DNA of 64,000 nucleotides from Roseateles violae (GCF_030410485.1 NZ_JAUHHC010000004.1:446128-510127), one strand, 5' to 3'; shown: positions 36,530 through 45,123, counted from the first letter of the stretch. The notes: a model not told the origin generated them from the letters alone. Made by a program: numbers and translations.

Positions 36530-37117
36530 TCAGGAGCGCTCGTAACGCGCCAGCAGGCTGGCGCGCGTCGCCGCCAGCAGTTCGCCGCCGCTTTCGGGCC
36601 CGAGCACGCGGGCCAGCTGCAGCGCGCCGACCATGGTCGCGGCGATCACCTGCGCATCGTCGTCTGCGGTCTCCCCGTCCAGCGCCTGCCGGACCGTCGC
36701 GACCAGCGCCCGCACCCGCTCGGCCCCCGCCTCCTGCAGTGCCGGCGCCTGGCGCGGCATCTCGGAGCTCAGCGCCGCCACCGGGCAGCCGAGTTCGGCG
36801 CCGACGCGGTGAGCCTCGGACAGATAGGTCTCGATGACGACCCGCAGCGCCGTCTCACCGGCCGCCCGCCGAGCCTGCACATGCTCGGCGAAGGAGGCGC
36901 CGCTGGCGCGGCCGGCATGCCCCAACGCCTCGGCCAGCAGGGCAGCACGCGAGTCGAAATGGGCATAGAAGCCGCCATGGGTCAGGCCGGCCTCCTTCAT
37001 GATGTCGGCCACGCCGACGCCGTCGTATCCGGCACGCCGGATCGCCCGCGAGGCGACCTCGACGATGCGCTGGTGGCTCAGCTCCTTCTTGCTCGGTGTA
37101 CTTGGCGACAGGTCCAT
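36530..37117 (-). CDS. TetR/AcrR-family transcriptional repressor
   Basis: This 195-residue protein has an N-terminal helix-turn-helix at about 15-60 (IVEVASRAIRRAGY, GVADIMKEAGLTHGGFYAHF), typical of TetR regulators, and a variable ligand-binding C-terminal domain. The ATG at 37117 begins MDLSPSTPSKKE; an upstream in-frame start would run into the operator. Matching operators lie 18 bases upstream of itself and upstream of the SDR gene, so autoregulation plus SDR control by an unknown small inducer is inferred. Confidence 0.88.
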   Translation of the reverse strand: MDLSPSTPSKKELSHQRIVEVASRAIRRAGYDGVGVADIMKEAGLTHGGFYAHFDSRAALLAEALGHAGRASGASFAEHVQARRAAGETALRVVIETYLSEAHRVGAELGCPVAALSSEMPRQAPALQEAGAERVRALVATVRQALDGETADDDAQVIAATMVGALQLARVLGPESGGELLAATRASLLARYERS

Positions 37118-37135
37118 GGCCGCATGATAGGTCAA

Positions 37136-37155
37136 AATATGACAATCGTCATATT
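37136..37155. promoter_or_regulatory. TetR-family operator copy 2 (before the tetR gene)
   Basis: AATATGAC and GTCATATT are perfect inverted 8-bp arms around AATC, in an A/T-rich island 18 bases before the tetR ATG. It should overlap the tetR promoter. Confidence 0.7.
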
Positions 37156-37192
37156 TATCGAAAAGCCCCAGCCGCAAGCAGGGCTGGAAGGC

Positions 37193-38182
37193 TCAGCCGA
37201 TCAGATTGGCCAGGGTCAGGAGCGCCAGCAAGAGCATCCACAGCACGACCGAGCGCCAGACCAGGCCGACCACGCTTTGCAGATGGCCCAGTTGCGGCGT
37301 CTGGCCGGGGGTCGAGCCGTCGGCACGGGTGGCCTCGGCGTCGACGCCGGAATCGAAGGTCTTGCTGCGGTCCGGCGTCACGCCGGGCGCGGCCGCGCCC
37401 CCGAGTTGCAGGCCCAGCGCGCCGGCGGCCGAGGCGAGGATGATGCCCTCGTTGGCATGCAGCCACAGGCCTGCATCGCGGCGCCAGCCGTTCACCGCCT
37501 CCTCGAAATTGCCGACGATGGCGAAGCCGGTCGCCGTCATCCGCGCCGGCACATAGTCGATCCAGCCGAACAGGCGCCGCGACAGCTGCATCAGGCGCTC
37601 GTTGGTCGGCGCATCCAGCGTGCGGCTCTTGAAGGCCCAGTAGCGGCTGGCGAACTCGGCCATCCGGTACAGCACCGCGCCGGCCGGGCCCAGGCCCAGG
37701 GTCGACAACACGACGAACCAGAAAAAGACGCCGAAGACATGGCGGTGCGCGGCCAGCAAGGAGTGCTCGATCGCGTGGCGCAGCAACTCGGTGCGCGGCA
37801 GCTCGCTGGCATCCAGATGCCGCCACTCGCTCAGCAGCCGGCGCGCCTCGAGATCGTCGCCGCGCTCGAGCGCATCGCGGATGTCGGTGAAGTAATGGCT
37901 GAACTGGCGAAAGCCCAGGGTGAGATAAAGCACCAGCACATCGAGCGCCAATGCCAGCAGCACGCTGACCTTGCTGACGGCCAGGTAGACCAGCGCGGCC
38001 AGCAGCGCCGGGCCCAGCACCGTGATCGCCCAGACGATGCCGGCATGGTGTTCGCGGCCGGCATCGAAATTGCGACCGGTCCAGCGCACCCAACTGATCA
38101 CGCCGTGATGGATGCTATTGCCATGCCGCAGGGGTTTGAGCTGTTCACACAGCAGCGCCAACAAGACCGCAAAGAAGTTCAT
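37193..38182 (-). CDS. CobD/CbiB-family (AmpE-like) integral membrane protein
   Basis: This 329-residue protein begins MNFFAVLLALLCEQLKPL and has about four hydrophobic segments. It shows the CobD/CbiB-family pattern, including ARRLLSEWRHLDAS near 108-121, RHAIEHSLLAAHRHVFGVFFWFV spread over about 132-154, and GWIDYVPARMTA near 204-215. CobD/CbiB makes adenosylcobinamide-phosphate in cobalamin synthesis, but no other cobalamin gene is nearby and betaproteobacterial members of this group are often called only by family. Function is therefore uncertain. Confidence 0.75.
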   Translation of the reverse strand: MNFFAVLLALLCEQLKPLRHGNSIHHGVISWVRWTGRNFDAGREHHAGIVWAITVLGPALLAALVYLAVSKVSVLLALALDVLVLYLTLGFRQFSHYFTDIRDALERGDDLEARRLLSEWRHLDASELPRTELLRHAIEHSLLAAHRHVFGVFFWFVVLSTLGLGPAGAVLYRMAEFASRYWAFKSRTLDAPTNERLMQLSRRLFGWIDYVPARMTATGFAIVGNFEEAVNGWRRDAGLWLHANEGIILASAAGALGLQLGGAAAPGVTPDRSKTFDSGVDAEATRADGSTPGQTPQLGHLQSVVGLVWRSVVLWMLLLALLTLANLIG

Positions 38183-38219
38183 GGCCCGGGATGATAGCGG
38201 GCGCTTTGGCGCCCCGGGC

Positions 38220-38921
38220 TCAGGCGGCGAGGAATCGGTAGAGATTGCGCAGCATGGCGGCGGTCGCGCCCCAGATGAAGTATTCGCGCGGCACGCCGCC
38301 CTCGGCCGGATCGGGCGCGATCCAGGGCATCGAGAGGAACTGGCGCTCGCCGCCCTCCCAGCTGAAGCGATGGCGCTGGTGATGCGCCGGATCCATCAGG
38401 AAGGCCAGCGGCACCTCGAAGGCCTCGTCGACCTCGAAGGCGTCCAGCGTCAGATTGAAGCCGGGCCGCACCAGGGCCACCACCGGCGAAACCTCGAAGG
38501 CGGTCACCGTCGTGTAGATCGGCAGGCTGCCGATCACCTCGATATGCTCGCGCGCCAGGCCGATCTCCTCCTCGGTCTCGCGCAGCGCGGTCGCGATCGC
38601 GCCCTCGTCCTCGGGCTCGACGCGGCCGCCCGGAAAGCTAATCTGGCCGGCGTGGTCGCGCAGATGCGCGGTGCGGCGCGTCAGCAGCAGGGTCGTGCCG
38701 GCCTCGTGCATCACCAGCGGCACCAGCACGGCGGCGGCGGCCGGGCTGCGCTGCGTGAAGCGGCCGCCGTCACCGGGAATCTCGGGCGCCCAGTCCGGCG
38801 GCGCGGCAAAGCGCCGGCGCAACGCCTCGGGGGTCAGGGCCGCAGCGGGCACGGCGGGCAGATGATGATCGGCGCCGCTGACGGGCACCGCTTGCGGATC
38901 CAGGATGGGCGGGCGGGACAT
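38220..38921 (-). CDS. CoA pyrophosphatase-like Nudix hydrolase
   Basis: This 233-residue protein has the Nudix box at about 98-120 (GGRVEPEDEG through RETEEEIGL), preceded by the UPF0035 pattern RTAHLRDHAGQISFPGG that marks CoA-diphosphatases. It probably cleaves CoA or acyl-CoA to phosphopantetheine and 3',5'-ADP. The frame stays open into the rplS terminator, so starts at 38921 (MSRPP) or 38933 (MLASM) are the realistic ones; neither has a clear ribosome site. Confidence 0.87.
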   Translation of the reverse strand: MSRPPILDPQAVPVSGADHHLPAVPAAALTPEALRRRFAAPPDWAPEIPGDGGRFTQRSPAAAAVLVPLVMHEAGTTLLLTRRTAHLRDHAGQISFPGGRVEPEDEGAIATALRETEEEIGLAREHIEVIGSLPIYTTVTAFEVSPVVALVRPGFNLTLDAFEVDEAFEVPLAFLMDPAHHQRHRFSWEGGERQFLSMPWIAPDPAEGGVPREYFIWGATAAMLRNLYRFLAA

Positions 38922-38940
38922 GGACGCGAGCATAGGCCGG

Positions 38941-38968
38941 AAAACAAAAAACCGCCCTGAGGCGGTTT
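38941..38968 (-). terminator. Rho-independent terminator of the rpsP-rplS operon
   Basis: On the minus strand AAACCGCC and GGCGGTTT form an 8-bp stem with a 4-base loop, followed by TTTTGTTTT. It lies about 20 bases after the rplS stop. Confidence 0.85.
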
Positions 38969-38989
38969 CTTGCAAAGCCAAAGCGGCGA

Positions 38990-39343
38990 TTAAGCCAGCT
39001 TCTCTTTGATTCGAGCCGACTTGCCCGAACGCTCGCGCAGGTAGTACAGCTTGGCGCGGCGCACATCGCCGCGGCGCTTGACTTCGATCGAGGCGATCAG
39101 CGGGCTGTACAGCTGGAAGGTACGCTCGACGCCTTCGCCGCTGGAGATCTTGCGGACGATGAAGCTGCTGTTCAGGCCGCGGTTGCGCTTGGCGATCACG
39201 ACGCCTTCGTAGGCCTGCACGCGCTTGCGGGTGCCTTCGACGACGTTGACGCTGACGATCACGGTGTCGCCGGGGGCGAAGGCCGGGATGGTCTTGTTCA
39301 GGCGAGCAATTTCTTCTTGCTCAAGGGTTTGGATCAGGTCCAT
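38990..39343 (-). CDS. rplS: 50S ribosomal protein L19
   Basis: This 117-residue protein sits at the 30S-50S interface. [16 protein letters not shown] near 22-37, [19 protein letters not shown] near 47-65 and [18 protein letters not shown] near 95-112 are family hallmarks. It is the last gene of the rpsP-rimM-trmD-rplS operon; about 100 bases separate it from trmD. Confidence 0.97.
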   Translation of the reverse strand: MDLIQTLEQEEIARLNKTIPAFAPGDTVIVSVNVVEGTRKRVQAYEGVVIAKRNRGLNSSFIVRKISSGEGVERTFQLYSPLIASIEVKRRGDVRRAKLYYLRERSGKSARIKEKLA

Positions 39344-39447
39344 GGGTTCTCCTAGTGATCGTGGCGGCGTCTGAAATTCTTGGGAGCCGTCAGGGTGACG
39401 ACTGAACCCGCCAGAGGATCGGACAGCCCGCTAGTATAGCCGCAAAT

Positions 39448-40197
39448 TCAAAGACTGGCCAGGAAGCGCTCGTCCGCTTTGCTCAACAGCCCGGCCGCGC
39501 GGGCCGCGGCGATCAGCTCGGGGCGGCGCTGCCAAGTGATCTCCAGCGAGCGCTCGCGCCGCCAGCGCTCGATCTGCGCATGGTGGCCGGACAACAGCAC
39601 GGCCGGCACCTGCTGCCCGTCGAATAGCTCCGGCCGGCTGTAATGCGGGCAGTCCAGCAAGCCGGCCGAGAAACTGTCCTGCTGGTGCGAGGCGGCGTCG
39701 TTCAGCACGCCCTCCTGCAGGCGCGCGATGGCATCCAGCAGCGCGATCGCCGGCAGTTCGCCGCCGGACAGCACGAAGTCGCCCAGGCTCAGCTCCAGCG
39801 TCACATGGCGGTCCAGGAAGCGCTGGTCGATGCCTTCGTAGCGGCCGCACAGCAGCACGCCGCCCGTCCCCTGTGCCAGTTCGCGCACCAGGGCCTGGTC
39901 GATGCGGCGGCCGGTCGGGCTGAAGTGGATGACGGCCGGCGCGGCTTCGCCGCCCTGCCCGCCCCGGTCGGCCTTGACGGCGGCCAGCGCGCGCTCCAGC
40001 GGCTCGATCAGCATCACCATGCCGGGGCCGCCGCCGAAGGGGCGGTCGTCGACGCGGCGGTAGTTGTCCTCGGCGTGCTCGCGCAGCTGCCACAGCCGTA
40101 CGTCGACCTGGCCGCTCTCGAAGGCACGGCGAGTCACGCCCTGGCTCAGATGCGGGCCGAACAGCTCGGGGAATAGGGTGATGACGTCGAAGCGCAT
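39448..40197 (-). CDS. trmD: tRNA (guanine-N1-)-methyltransferase
   Basis: This 249-residue SPOUT-class enzyme makes m1G37 next to the anticodon and prevents frameshifting. [11 protein letters not shown] near 3-13, the knot region [15 protein letters not shown] near 115-129 and [15 protein letters not shown] near 135-149 are diagnostic, with the catalytic Asp in [11 protein letters not shown]-like [11 protein letters not shown] near 168. The operon position after rimM is standard, but a 100-base spacer with a GC-rich repeat separates them. Confidence 0.97.
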   Translation of the reverse strand: MRFDVITLFPELFGPHLSQGVTRRAFESGQVDVRLWQLREHAEDNYRRVDDRPFGGGPGMVMLIEPLERALAAVKADRGGQGGEAAPAVIHFSPTGRRIDQALVRELAQGTGGVLLCGRYEGIDQRFLDRHVTLELSLGDFVLSGGELPAIALLDAIARLQEGVLNDAASHQQDSFSAGLLDCPHYSRPELFDGQQVPAVLLSGHHAQIERWRRERSLEITWQRRPELIAAARAAGLLSKADERFLASL

Positions 40198-40253
40198 GGG
40201 CGTATTCAGCCCGAGGATCCGAGAAGGCGCCGGGCCGCCCCAAGCCTCCTCGC

Positions 40254-40296
40254 GCCCCCTCGGGGGGCAGCCGTCGCGACGCGGCGGCGTGGGGGC
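40254..40296. repeat. GC-rich hairpin element in the rimM-trmD spacer
   Basis: GCCCCC (40254-40259) can pair with GGGGGC at 40263-40268 (3-base loop) or with GGGGGC at 40291-40296, enclosing the palindrome CGTCGCGACG (40272-40281). The pattern CCCCCTCGGGGGGCAGC...GTGGGGGC recalls an intergenic repeat I associate with Burkholderiales genomes; copy number here is unknown. Confidence 0.6.
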
Positions 40297-40297
40297 A

Positions 40298-40921
40298 TTA
40301 GTAATCCAGGCCCCAGTCGACGGTGATCAGGCGCTGCTCGAGGTCGACGTCGTCGACGAAGGCGGCGACGAAGGGGATCAGCCGCTCCTGGTCCGGCTTG
40401 ACCGGCGCCGTCAAGCCCGGCGGCACGATGCGCAGCACGCTGTGCGGGCCGGTGTCGATCAGGCCGACGACCTCGCCGAGCGTCTCGCCCTGGCGATTGA
40501 CCACATTCAGGCCGATCAGATCGACCCAGTAATACTCATTCGGATCGGCGCTGGGGAAGGCCGAGCGCGAGATGAAGATGCGCGCACCGCGCAGCGCTTC
40601 GGCGCCATTGCGATCGTTGACGCCCTGGACGCCGGCCACGATGCCTTCGCCATGGTCGCGCACCGCGAGAATCTTCAGCAGCTGCGGCAAAGCCGTTTTG
40701 GGCTTGGCCATCAGCGGCTTGCTCTCCTCGGGCGGCTGGAGGAACCAGCGGCGCGAGGAGAACAGGGCCTGGGCATCGCTGGAATAGGCTTGCACCTTGA
40801 TCCAGCCCTTGACGCCCCAGGCGTCCAGAATCCGCCCGACCTCGATCGCGTCCTCGGGCCAGGCCAGCTCGTCGGAGCTGCCGGCGGAGGCGGCGCGGTT
40901 CTCGGCGGGCGTTCCGGTCAT
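40298..40921 (-). CDS. rimM: 16S rRNA processing / 30S assembly protein RimM
   Basis: This 207-residue protein has the N-terminal RimM domain ([17 protein letters not shown] near 27-43) and a C-terminal PRC-barrel ([12 protein letters not shown] near 125, GPHSVLRI near 157, DWGLDY at the end). It helps mature the 30S head together with S19. The ATG at 40921 is four bases after the rpsP stop; the frame is open upstream only as a shadow of rpsP. Confidence 0.95.
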   Translation of the reverse strand: MTGTPAENRAASAGSSDELAWPEDAIEVGRILDAWGVKGWIKVQAYSSDAQALFSSRRWFLQPPEESKPLMAKPKTALPQLLKILAVRDHGEGIVAGVQGVNDRNGAEALRGARIFISRSAFPSADPNEYYWVDLIGLNVVNRQGETLGEVVGLIDTGPHSVLRIVPPGLTAPVKPDQERLIPFVAAFVDDVDLEQRLITVDWGLDY

Positions 40922-40925
40922 CGAC

Positions 40926-41177
40926 TTAGACCGCGGCCTTCTTGGCCTGGCCGACCAGACGCTCGACCGTCGGCGACAGCTGGGCACCAACGCCGACCCA
41001 GTAGGCGACGCGGTCCGAAGCGATGCGCAGCGACTCGGCGGCACCCGAAGCGACCGGGTTGTAGAAGCCGACGCGCTCGATGAAGCGGCCGTCACGGCGG
41101 TTTTGGCTGTTGGCCACGACGATGTTGTAGAAGGGGCGCTTCTTGGAGCCGCCGCGAGCCAGACGAATAACAACCAT
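40926..41177 (-). CDS. rpsP: 30S ribosomal protein S16
   Basis: This 83-residue protein begins [21 protein letters not shown] and continues with [18 protein letters not shown], the S16 signature. It needs the ATG at 41177, which follows AGGAAA at a good distance; an upstream in-frame start adds unrelated residues. First gene of the ribosomal and tRNA-modification operon. Confidence 0.97.
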   Translation of the reverse strand: MVVIRLARGGSKKRPFYNIVVANSQNRRDGRFIERVGFYNPVASGAAESLRIASDRVAYWVGVGAQLSPTVERLVGQAKKAAV

Positions 41178-41185
41178 GATGTTTC

Positions 41186-41329
41186 CTAGAGAACTTGAGA
41201 AGGATCGACCGCGCAAGGAGACACCCAGGGCGAGAAGATCGGAGTGGCGACGTCGATGAATTCAACCTCGCCGCTTTCGGTGCCGTAGATACGCCGGGCT
41301 TCAATCCAGCCAGCACCAGAACCCGGCAT
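41186..41329 (-). CDS. Possible 47-residue leader ORF upstream of rpsP
   Basis: An ATG-to-TAG frame of 48 codons ends 8 bases before the rpsP ATG. The peptide ([17 protein letters not shown] in its middle, then [10 protein letters not shown]) has a balanced composition, unlike the Arg/Ala/Gly-rich shadows seen elsewhere. Its ATG overlaps the predicted TATAAT box, so that promoter could not express it from this start. It could be an unannotated small gene, the remnant of one, or simply a non-coding leader. Confidence 0.35.
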   Translation of the reverse strand: MPGSGAGWIEARRIYGTESGEVEFIDVATPIFSPWVSPCAVDPSQVL

Positions 41330-41356
41330 TATAGACTCGGGAATTCAACAAGCCAA
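41328..41356 (-). promoter_or_regulatory. Sigma-70 promoter of the rpsP operon
   Basis: On the minus strand TTGGCT (41351-41356) and a perfect TATAAT (41328-41333) are 17 bases apart. The predicted leader is about 145 nt, long for a ribosomal-protein operon. Confidence 0.7.
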
Positions 41357-41361
41357 AATCC

Positions 41362-41913
41362 ATGAGCCAAGAAACCGAATCCGGCGCGCCGGCGATCACG
41401 CTGCGCCTCAGCACCGAGGCCGACATCCCGGCCATCCAGGCCATTTACGAACACGCCGTGCTGCACGGCACCGGCACCTTCGAGACCGAGGTGCCCGAGC
41501 CGGCCGAGATGGCACGCCGCCGTGCCGAGGTGCTGAGCCGCGGCCTGCCCTGGCTGGTCGCCGAGCGCGGCGGCCAGGTGCTGGGCTATGCCTATGCCAA
41601 TTATTTCCGCCCGCGCATGGCCTACCGCTTCTGCCTGGAGGATTCGATCTATCTGGCGCCGGCCGCACAGGGCCAGGGCCTGGGCCGCCTGCTGCTGGCC
41701 GAGCTGATCGCCCGCTGCGAGGCAGCCGGCGCGCGCCAGATGCTGGCCGTCATCGGCGATGCGGAGAACAAGGGCTCGATCGGCCTGCATGCGGCGCTGG
41801 GCTTCGAGCACACCGGTGTGCTGAAGAGCTCGGGCTGGAAGTTCGGCCGCTGGCTCGATGTGGTGCTGATGCAGCGCCAGCTGGGCCCGGGCGACCGGAG
41901 CCGCCCCGAATGA
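41362..41913 (+). CDS. GNAT acetyltransferase, phosphinothricin N-acetyltransferase-like
   Basis: This 183-residue GNAT enzyme has the pattern of the Pat/Bar group: IPAIQAIYEHAVLHGTGTFETE near 22-43, GYAYANYFRPRMAYRF near 74-89, and the acetyl-CoA loop QGQGLGRLL near 103-111. Such proteins acetylate phosphinothricin, methionine sulfone or other small amines; the natural substrate is unknown. The stop overlaps the TM2 gene start as ATGA. Divergent from rpsP. Confidence 0.88.
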   Translation: MSQETESGAPAITLRLSTEADIPAIQAIYEHAVLHGTGTFETEVPEPAEMARRRAEVLSRGLPWLVAERGGQVLGYAYANYFRPRMAYRFCLEDSIYLAPAAQGQGLGRLLLAELIARCEAAGARQMLAVIGDAENKGSIGLHAALGFEHTGVLKSSGWKFGRWLDVVLMQRQLGPGDRSRPE

Positions 41914-42353
41914 GCGCCTACAAGTCAAAGGCGGTCGCGACCTGGACCGCGCTGCTGCTGGGCAGCTTCGGCCTGCACCGCTTCTATCTGCATGGCTTCT
42001 CCGACCGCCTGGCCTGGCTGCACCCCTGGCCCACCCTGATCGGCCTGTACGGCGTCCAGCGCATGGGCCAGCTGGGTCAGGACGACCGCCTGGCCTGGGT
42101 GCTGATGCCCATACTGGGCCTGATGCTGGCGCAGGCAATGCTGTGCGGCATCGTCTACGGCCTGACGCCGGACGAACGCTGGAACGCCCAGCGCAATCCC
42201 GGCCAGGCGCCACGCGCCAGCGGCTGGGGCACCATCATCGGTGTGATCGCCTGCCTGATGATTGGCGGCACCGTGCTGATGACGACGATCGCCTTCAGCG
42301 CGCAGCGCTATTTCGAGAGCCAAGTCGAAGCGGCACAGGCGATCAGCCAGTAA
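41910..42353 (+). CDS. TM2-domain-like membrane protein
   Basis: This 147-residue protein has three to four hydrophobic segments. KAVATWTALLLGSFGLHRFYLHG near 7-29 is the TM2-domain start (two helices joined by GxHRFYLG), and a further helix lies near 107-128. Function unknown. It is coupled to the acetyltransferase upstream and followed by a strong terminator. Confidence 0.8.
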   Translation: MSAYKSKAVATWTALLLGSFGLHRFYLHGFSDRLAWLHPWPTLIGLYGVQRMGQLGQDDRLAWVLMPILGLMLAQAMLCGIVYGLTPDERWNAQRNPGQAPRASGWGTIIGVIACLMIGGTVLMTTIAFSAQRYFESQVEAAQAISQ

Positions 42354-42357
42354 GTTG

Positions 42358-42384
42358 AACGGGGCCCGCGGGCCCCGTTTTTTT
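42358..42384 (+). terminator. Rho-independent terminator after the TM2 gene
   Basis: AACGGGGCCC and GGGCCCCGTT are perfect 10-bp arms with a 2-base centre, followed by seven T. It separates the plus-strand pair from the convergent pit gene and may act on both strands. Confidence 0.88.
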
Positions 42385-42400
42385 CTCGTCCGACTGCCGC

Positions 42401-43411
42401 TCAGAACAGCGTGAAGCTGAGCCAGTAGCAGACGCCGGCGATGAAGGCCGAGGCGGGAATGGTGAAGATCCAGGCCCAGACGATATTGCCGGCCACGCCC
42501 CAGCGCACGCTGGAAGCGCGCTGCGTGGAGCCGACGCCGACGATGGCGCCGGTGATGGTGTGGGTGGTCGACACTGGCACGCCCAGCGCCGTCGCCAGGA
42601 ACAGCGTGATCGCGCCACCGGTCTCGGCGCAGAAGCCGCCGACGGGCTTCAGCTTGGTGATCTTCTGACCCATGGTGCGAACGATGCGCCAGCCACCGAA
42701 CATGGTACCCATGCCGATCGCCAGATAGCAGACGACGATGACCCAGCTCGGCGGCGCGTGCTCGCCGGCACTGGCATAGCCGGAGGCGATCAGCAGCATC
42801 CAGATCAGGCCGATCGTCTTCTGCGCGTCATTGCCGCCATGGCCCAGGCTGTACAGGCCCGCCGAGACCAGCTGCAGCCGGCGGAACCAGTTGTCCACCC
42901 GCAGCGGCGAACTGCGCCGGAACAGCCAGGCGACGATCACCATCAGCAGCGAGCCCAGCACGAAACCCAGCAGCGGCGAGACGAAGATGAACAGCACGGT
43001 CTTGCCGATGCCGCTCATGATCAGACCCTTGGTGCCCGCCTTGGCGATCGTCGCGCCGACCAGGCCGCCGATCAGCGCATGCGAGGAGCTCGAGGGGATG
43101 CCATAGAACCAGGTGATCACGTTCCAGGCGATCGCGCCGATCAGCGCGCCGAAGATCACATGATGGTCGACGACGCTGGCGTCGATCGAGCCCTTGCCGA
43201 TCGTGGCCGCCACCTTCAGCTCGAAGAACAGCACCGCGATCACATTGAAGAAGGCGGCGAACAGCACCGCCTGCTGCGGCTTGAGCACGCCGGTGGAGAC
43301 CACCGTCGCGATCGAGTTGGCCGCATCATGAAAACCGTTCATGAAGTCGAAGGCCACGGCCAGCACGACCAGCAGCGCAACGACCCAGAAAGCTACCTGT
43401 ACCGATTCCAT
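42401..43411 (-). CDS. pit: Low-affinity inorganic phosphate transporter, PiT family
   Basis: This 336-residue protein has about ten spans and imports phosphate (as metal-phosphate with H+ in characterised PiT proteins). The two inverted signature copies are visible: FDFMNGFHDAANSIATVVSTG near 22-42 and LYSLGHGGNDAQKTIGLIW near 191-209. Also GIPSSSSHALIGGLVGATIAK near 109-129 and VPVSTTHTITGAIVG near 279. It lies 19 bases after the DUF47 gene. Confidence 0.94.
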   Translation of the reverse strand: MESVQVAFWVVALLVVLAVAFDFMNGFHDAANSIATVVSTGVLKPQQAVLFAAFFNVIAVLFFELKVAATIGKGSIDASVVDHHVIFGALIGAIAWNVITWFYGIPSSSSHALIGGLVGATIAKAGTKGLIMSGIGKTVLFIFVSPLLGFVLGSLLMVIVAWLFRRSSPLRVDNWFRRLQLVSAGLYSLGHGGNDAQKTIGLIWMLLIASGYASAGEHAPPSWVIVVCYLAIGMGTMFGGWRIVRTMGQKITKLKPVGGFCAETGGAITLFLATALGVPVSTTHTITGAIVGVGSTQRASSVRWGVAGNIVWAWIFTIPASAFIAGVCYWLSFTLF

Positions 43412-43430
43412 CGCGATGAACCGCTGTCGA

Positions 43431-44078
43431 TCAGGAGTTCTCGAGGACGATGCCCTCGATCAGATTGGCCACGTCCTCGCAGCGATCCGAGATCGACTCG
43501 AGCTGCTCGTAGATCGCCTTCAGCTTGATCAGCTCGCGCACGTCTTCCTGCTCGCGGAACAGCTTGGACATCGCCGAGCGCATCACGCGGTCGGCATCGC
43601 TTTCCAGCTTGTCGATCTCCTCGCAGGTCTTGATCGCCGCCTCGGCCGTCTTGGGTTCGCTGAGCTTGGGCAGCAGGGTCACCGCATACTGCACGCGCTC
43701 GCAGCACTTGGCCGACAGCTCGCCCAGGCGCAGCACCTCGTCGGGGATCGAGCGCACGTCGTACAGCGACATGGTCTCGGTCGAGTCCTGCAGCAGATCG
43801 AGGATGTCGTCCATCGCATTGATCAGGCTGTGGATCTGCTCGCGGTCGATCGGCGTGATGAAGGTGCGGTGCAGCAGGCGGTTGACCTCGGCGGTCACGC
43901 GGTCGGCCTGGTGCTCGGCCTTGTCGACCTCGCCGGCGTACTTCTCGCGCAGGTCCAGATCGTTGTAGTTCTGGATCATCAGCATGAAGGCGCGCGCGCC
44001 CTCGACGATCTGGCCGCCATGCTCATTGAAGAGCTCGAAAAAATTGCCCTCGCGGGGCAGCAACTTGCCGAAAAACAT
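43431..44078 (-). CDS. DUF47 (PhoU-like) regulator paired with PiT
   Basis: This 215-residue all-helical protein begins MFFGKLLPREGNFFELFNEH. Its pattern, including KAEHQADRVTAEVNRLLHRTF near 61-81 and MDDILDLLQDST near 97-108, is that of the TIGR00153/DUF47 group, structurally like PhoU. Such proteins are almost always encoded before a PiT transporter and are thought to control it. GGAG precedes the ATG. Confidence 0.92.
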   Translation of the reverse strand: MFFGKLLPREGNFFELFNEHGGQIVEGARAFMLMIQNYNDLDLREKYAGEVDKAEHQADRVTAEVNRLLHRTFITPIDREQIHSLINAMDDILDLLQDSTETMSLYDVRSIPDEVLRLGELSAKCCERVQYAVTLLPKLSEPKTAEAAIKTCEEIDKLESDADRVMRSAMSKLFREQEDVRELIKLKAIYEQLESISDRCEDVANLIEGIVLENS

Positions 44079-44238
44079 GGGTTCTCCTCGCGCGCGCCGG
44101 CCGCTTCGACCGCCACGCCGCAACAACGGCTTTCACAAAATCTTCATCGCCGCGTCATGTTTTCGATGCAGGCGGCAAGGGCGAGAGTGTAATTGCCCGC
44201 CCGCCGGATCGGCATCGGGGGCGGCAATAAAAACGAAT

Positions 44239-44607
44239 TCAGGCCGAACGGAAAATGAAGTAGACGGCGCCCATCAGGCACAGGCCGGCCCAGATGAAAT
44301 CCGTCCGGAAAGGCTGGCCCATATAGAACATCGAGAACGGCACGAACACCGCCAGGGTGATCACTTCCTGGGTGATCTTCAGCTGCGCCAGATCGAAGCC
44401 GGCGCCATGGCCGATGCGGTTGGCCGGCACCTGCAGCAGGTATTCGAACAGGGCGATGCCCCAGCTGAGCAAGGCCGCGATCCACCAGGGCTTGGCGGCC
44501 AGGTCCTTCAGGTGGCCGTACCAGGCAAAGGTCATGAAGACATTCGACAGGATCAGCAGACCCACGGTCTGCCAGCCGGAAGCGCCCGAGAACAGATTCA
44601 TCAGCAT
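44239..44607 (-). CDS. DUF486 / DMT-like small membrane protein
   Basis: This 122-residue protein has four hydrophobic helices. [13 protein letters not shown] near 24-36, [19 protein letters not shown] near 48-66 and [21 protein letters not shown] near 75-95 are the DUF486 signature, a group related to small drug/metabolite transporters. Function unknown. The ATG overlaps the folK 3' end; a second ATG six bases in is equally possible. Confidence 0.87.
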   Translation of the reverse strand: MLMNLFSGASGWQTVGLLILSNVFMTFAWYGHLKDLAAKPWWIAALLSWGIALFEYLLQVPANRIGHGAGFDLAQLKITQEVITLAVFVPFSMFYMGQPFRTDFIWAGLCLMGAVYFIFRSA

Positions 44608-45116
44608 GCGATGGGGGCTTTCAAGGCTTGGTCAAGGCGCTGCAGGCGCTGGCCCGCGACAGCCGGCAAGCGCTCGCGCAGCGCGCCCAGCCCCGGCACC
44701 TGCAGCGCGGGGGCCAGGTCGAGCAGCGGCCGCAGCACGAAGGCGCGCTCATGCAGGCGCGGATGCGGCAGGCTCAGCCGCGGGGTCTGCAGCGAGCACT
44801 CGCCCTGCAGCAGCAGGTCCAGGTCGAGTGTGCGGGGCGCATTGCGGTAGGGCCGCTCGCGGCCGTGTGCCTGCTCGATCGCCTGCAGCGCGTCGAGCAG
44901 GTCCAGCGGCGCCAGCGCCGTGTCCAGCGCCGCGACCGCGTTCAGGTAGTCGGGGCCGCCGGCATCGACCGGCGTCGTGCGGTAGGCCGGCGACACCGCC
45001 ACCAGCCGCGTCTGCGGCAGCGCGGCCAACGCGGCCAGCGCCCGCTCCAACGTGCCGATCAGGTCCACGCCCAGATTGGCGCCCAGGCCGATATAGGCGC
45101 GCTCCGCGGCCGGCAT
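44601..45116 (-). CDS. folK: 2-amino-4-hydroxy-6-hydroxymethyldihydropteridine pyrophosphokinase
   Basis: This 171-residue enzyme transfers pyrophosphate from ATP to 6-hydroxymethyl-dihydropterin in folate synthesis. [10 protein letters not shown] near 7-16, [10 protein letters not shown] near 41-50, and [19 protein letters not shown] near 88-106, with the two metal-binding Asp, are diagnostic. ATG 45116 is chosen because the family starts just before AYIGLG; longer forms would overlap the pcnB tail. It starts seven bases after the pcnB stop. Confidence 0.94.
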   Translation of the reverse strand: MPAAERAYIGLGANLGVDLIGTLERALAALAALPQTRLVAVSPAYRTTPVDAGGPDYLNAVAALDTALAPLDLLDALQAIEQAHGRERPYRNAPRTLDLDLLLQGECSLQTPRLSLPHPRLHERAFVLRPLLDLAPALQVPGLGALRERLPAVAGQRLQRLDQALKAPIAC

Positions 45117-45123
45117 CACGGGC

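Noticed and set aside
37193-38182. Reading the CobD/CbiB-like gene as proof of cobalamin synthesis
   Set aside because: No other cobalamin gene is near, and members of this group in betaproteobacteria often occur without the pathway.
41092-41316. A second, longer frame in the rpsP leader region running into rpsP
   Set aside because: It continues out of frame through the rpsP coding sequence and has shadow-type composition.
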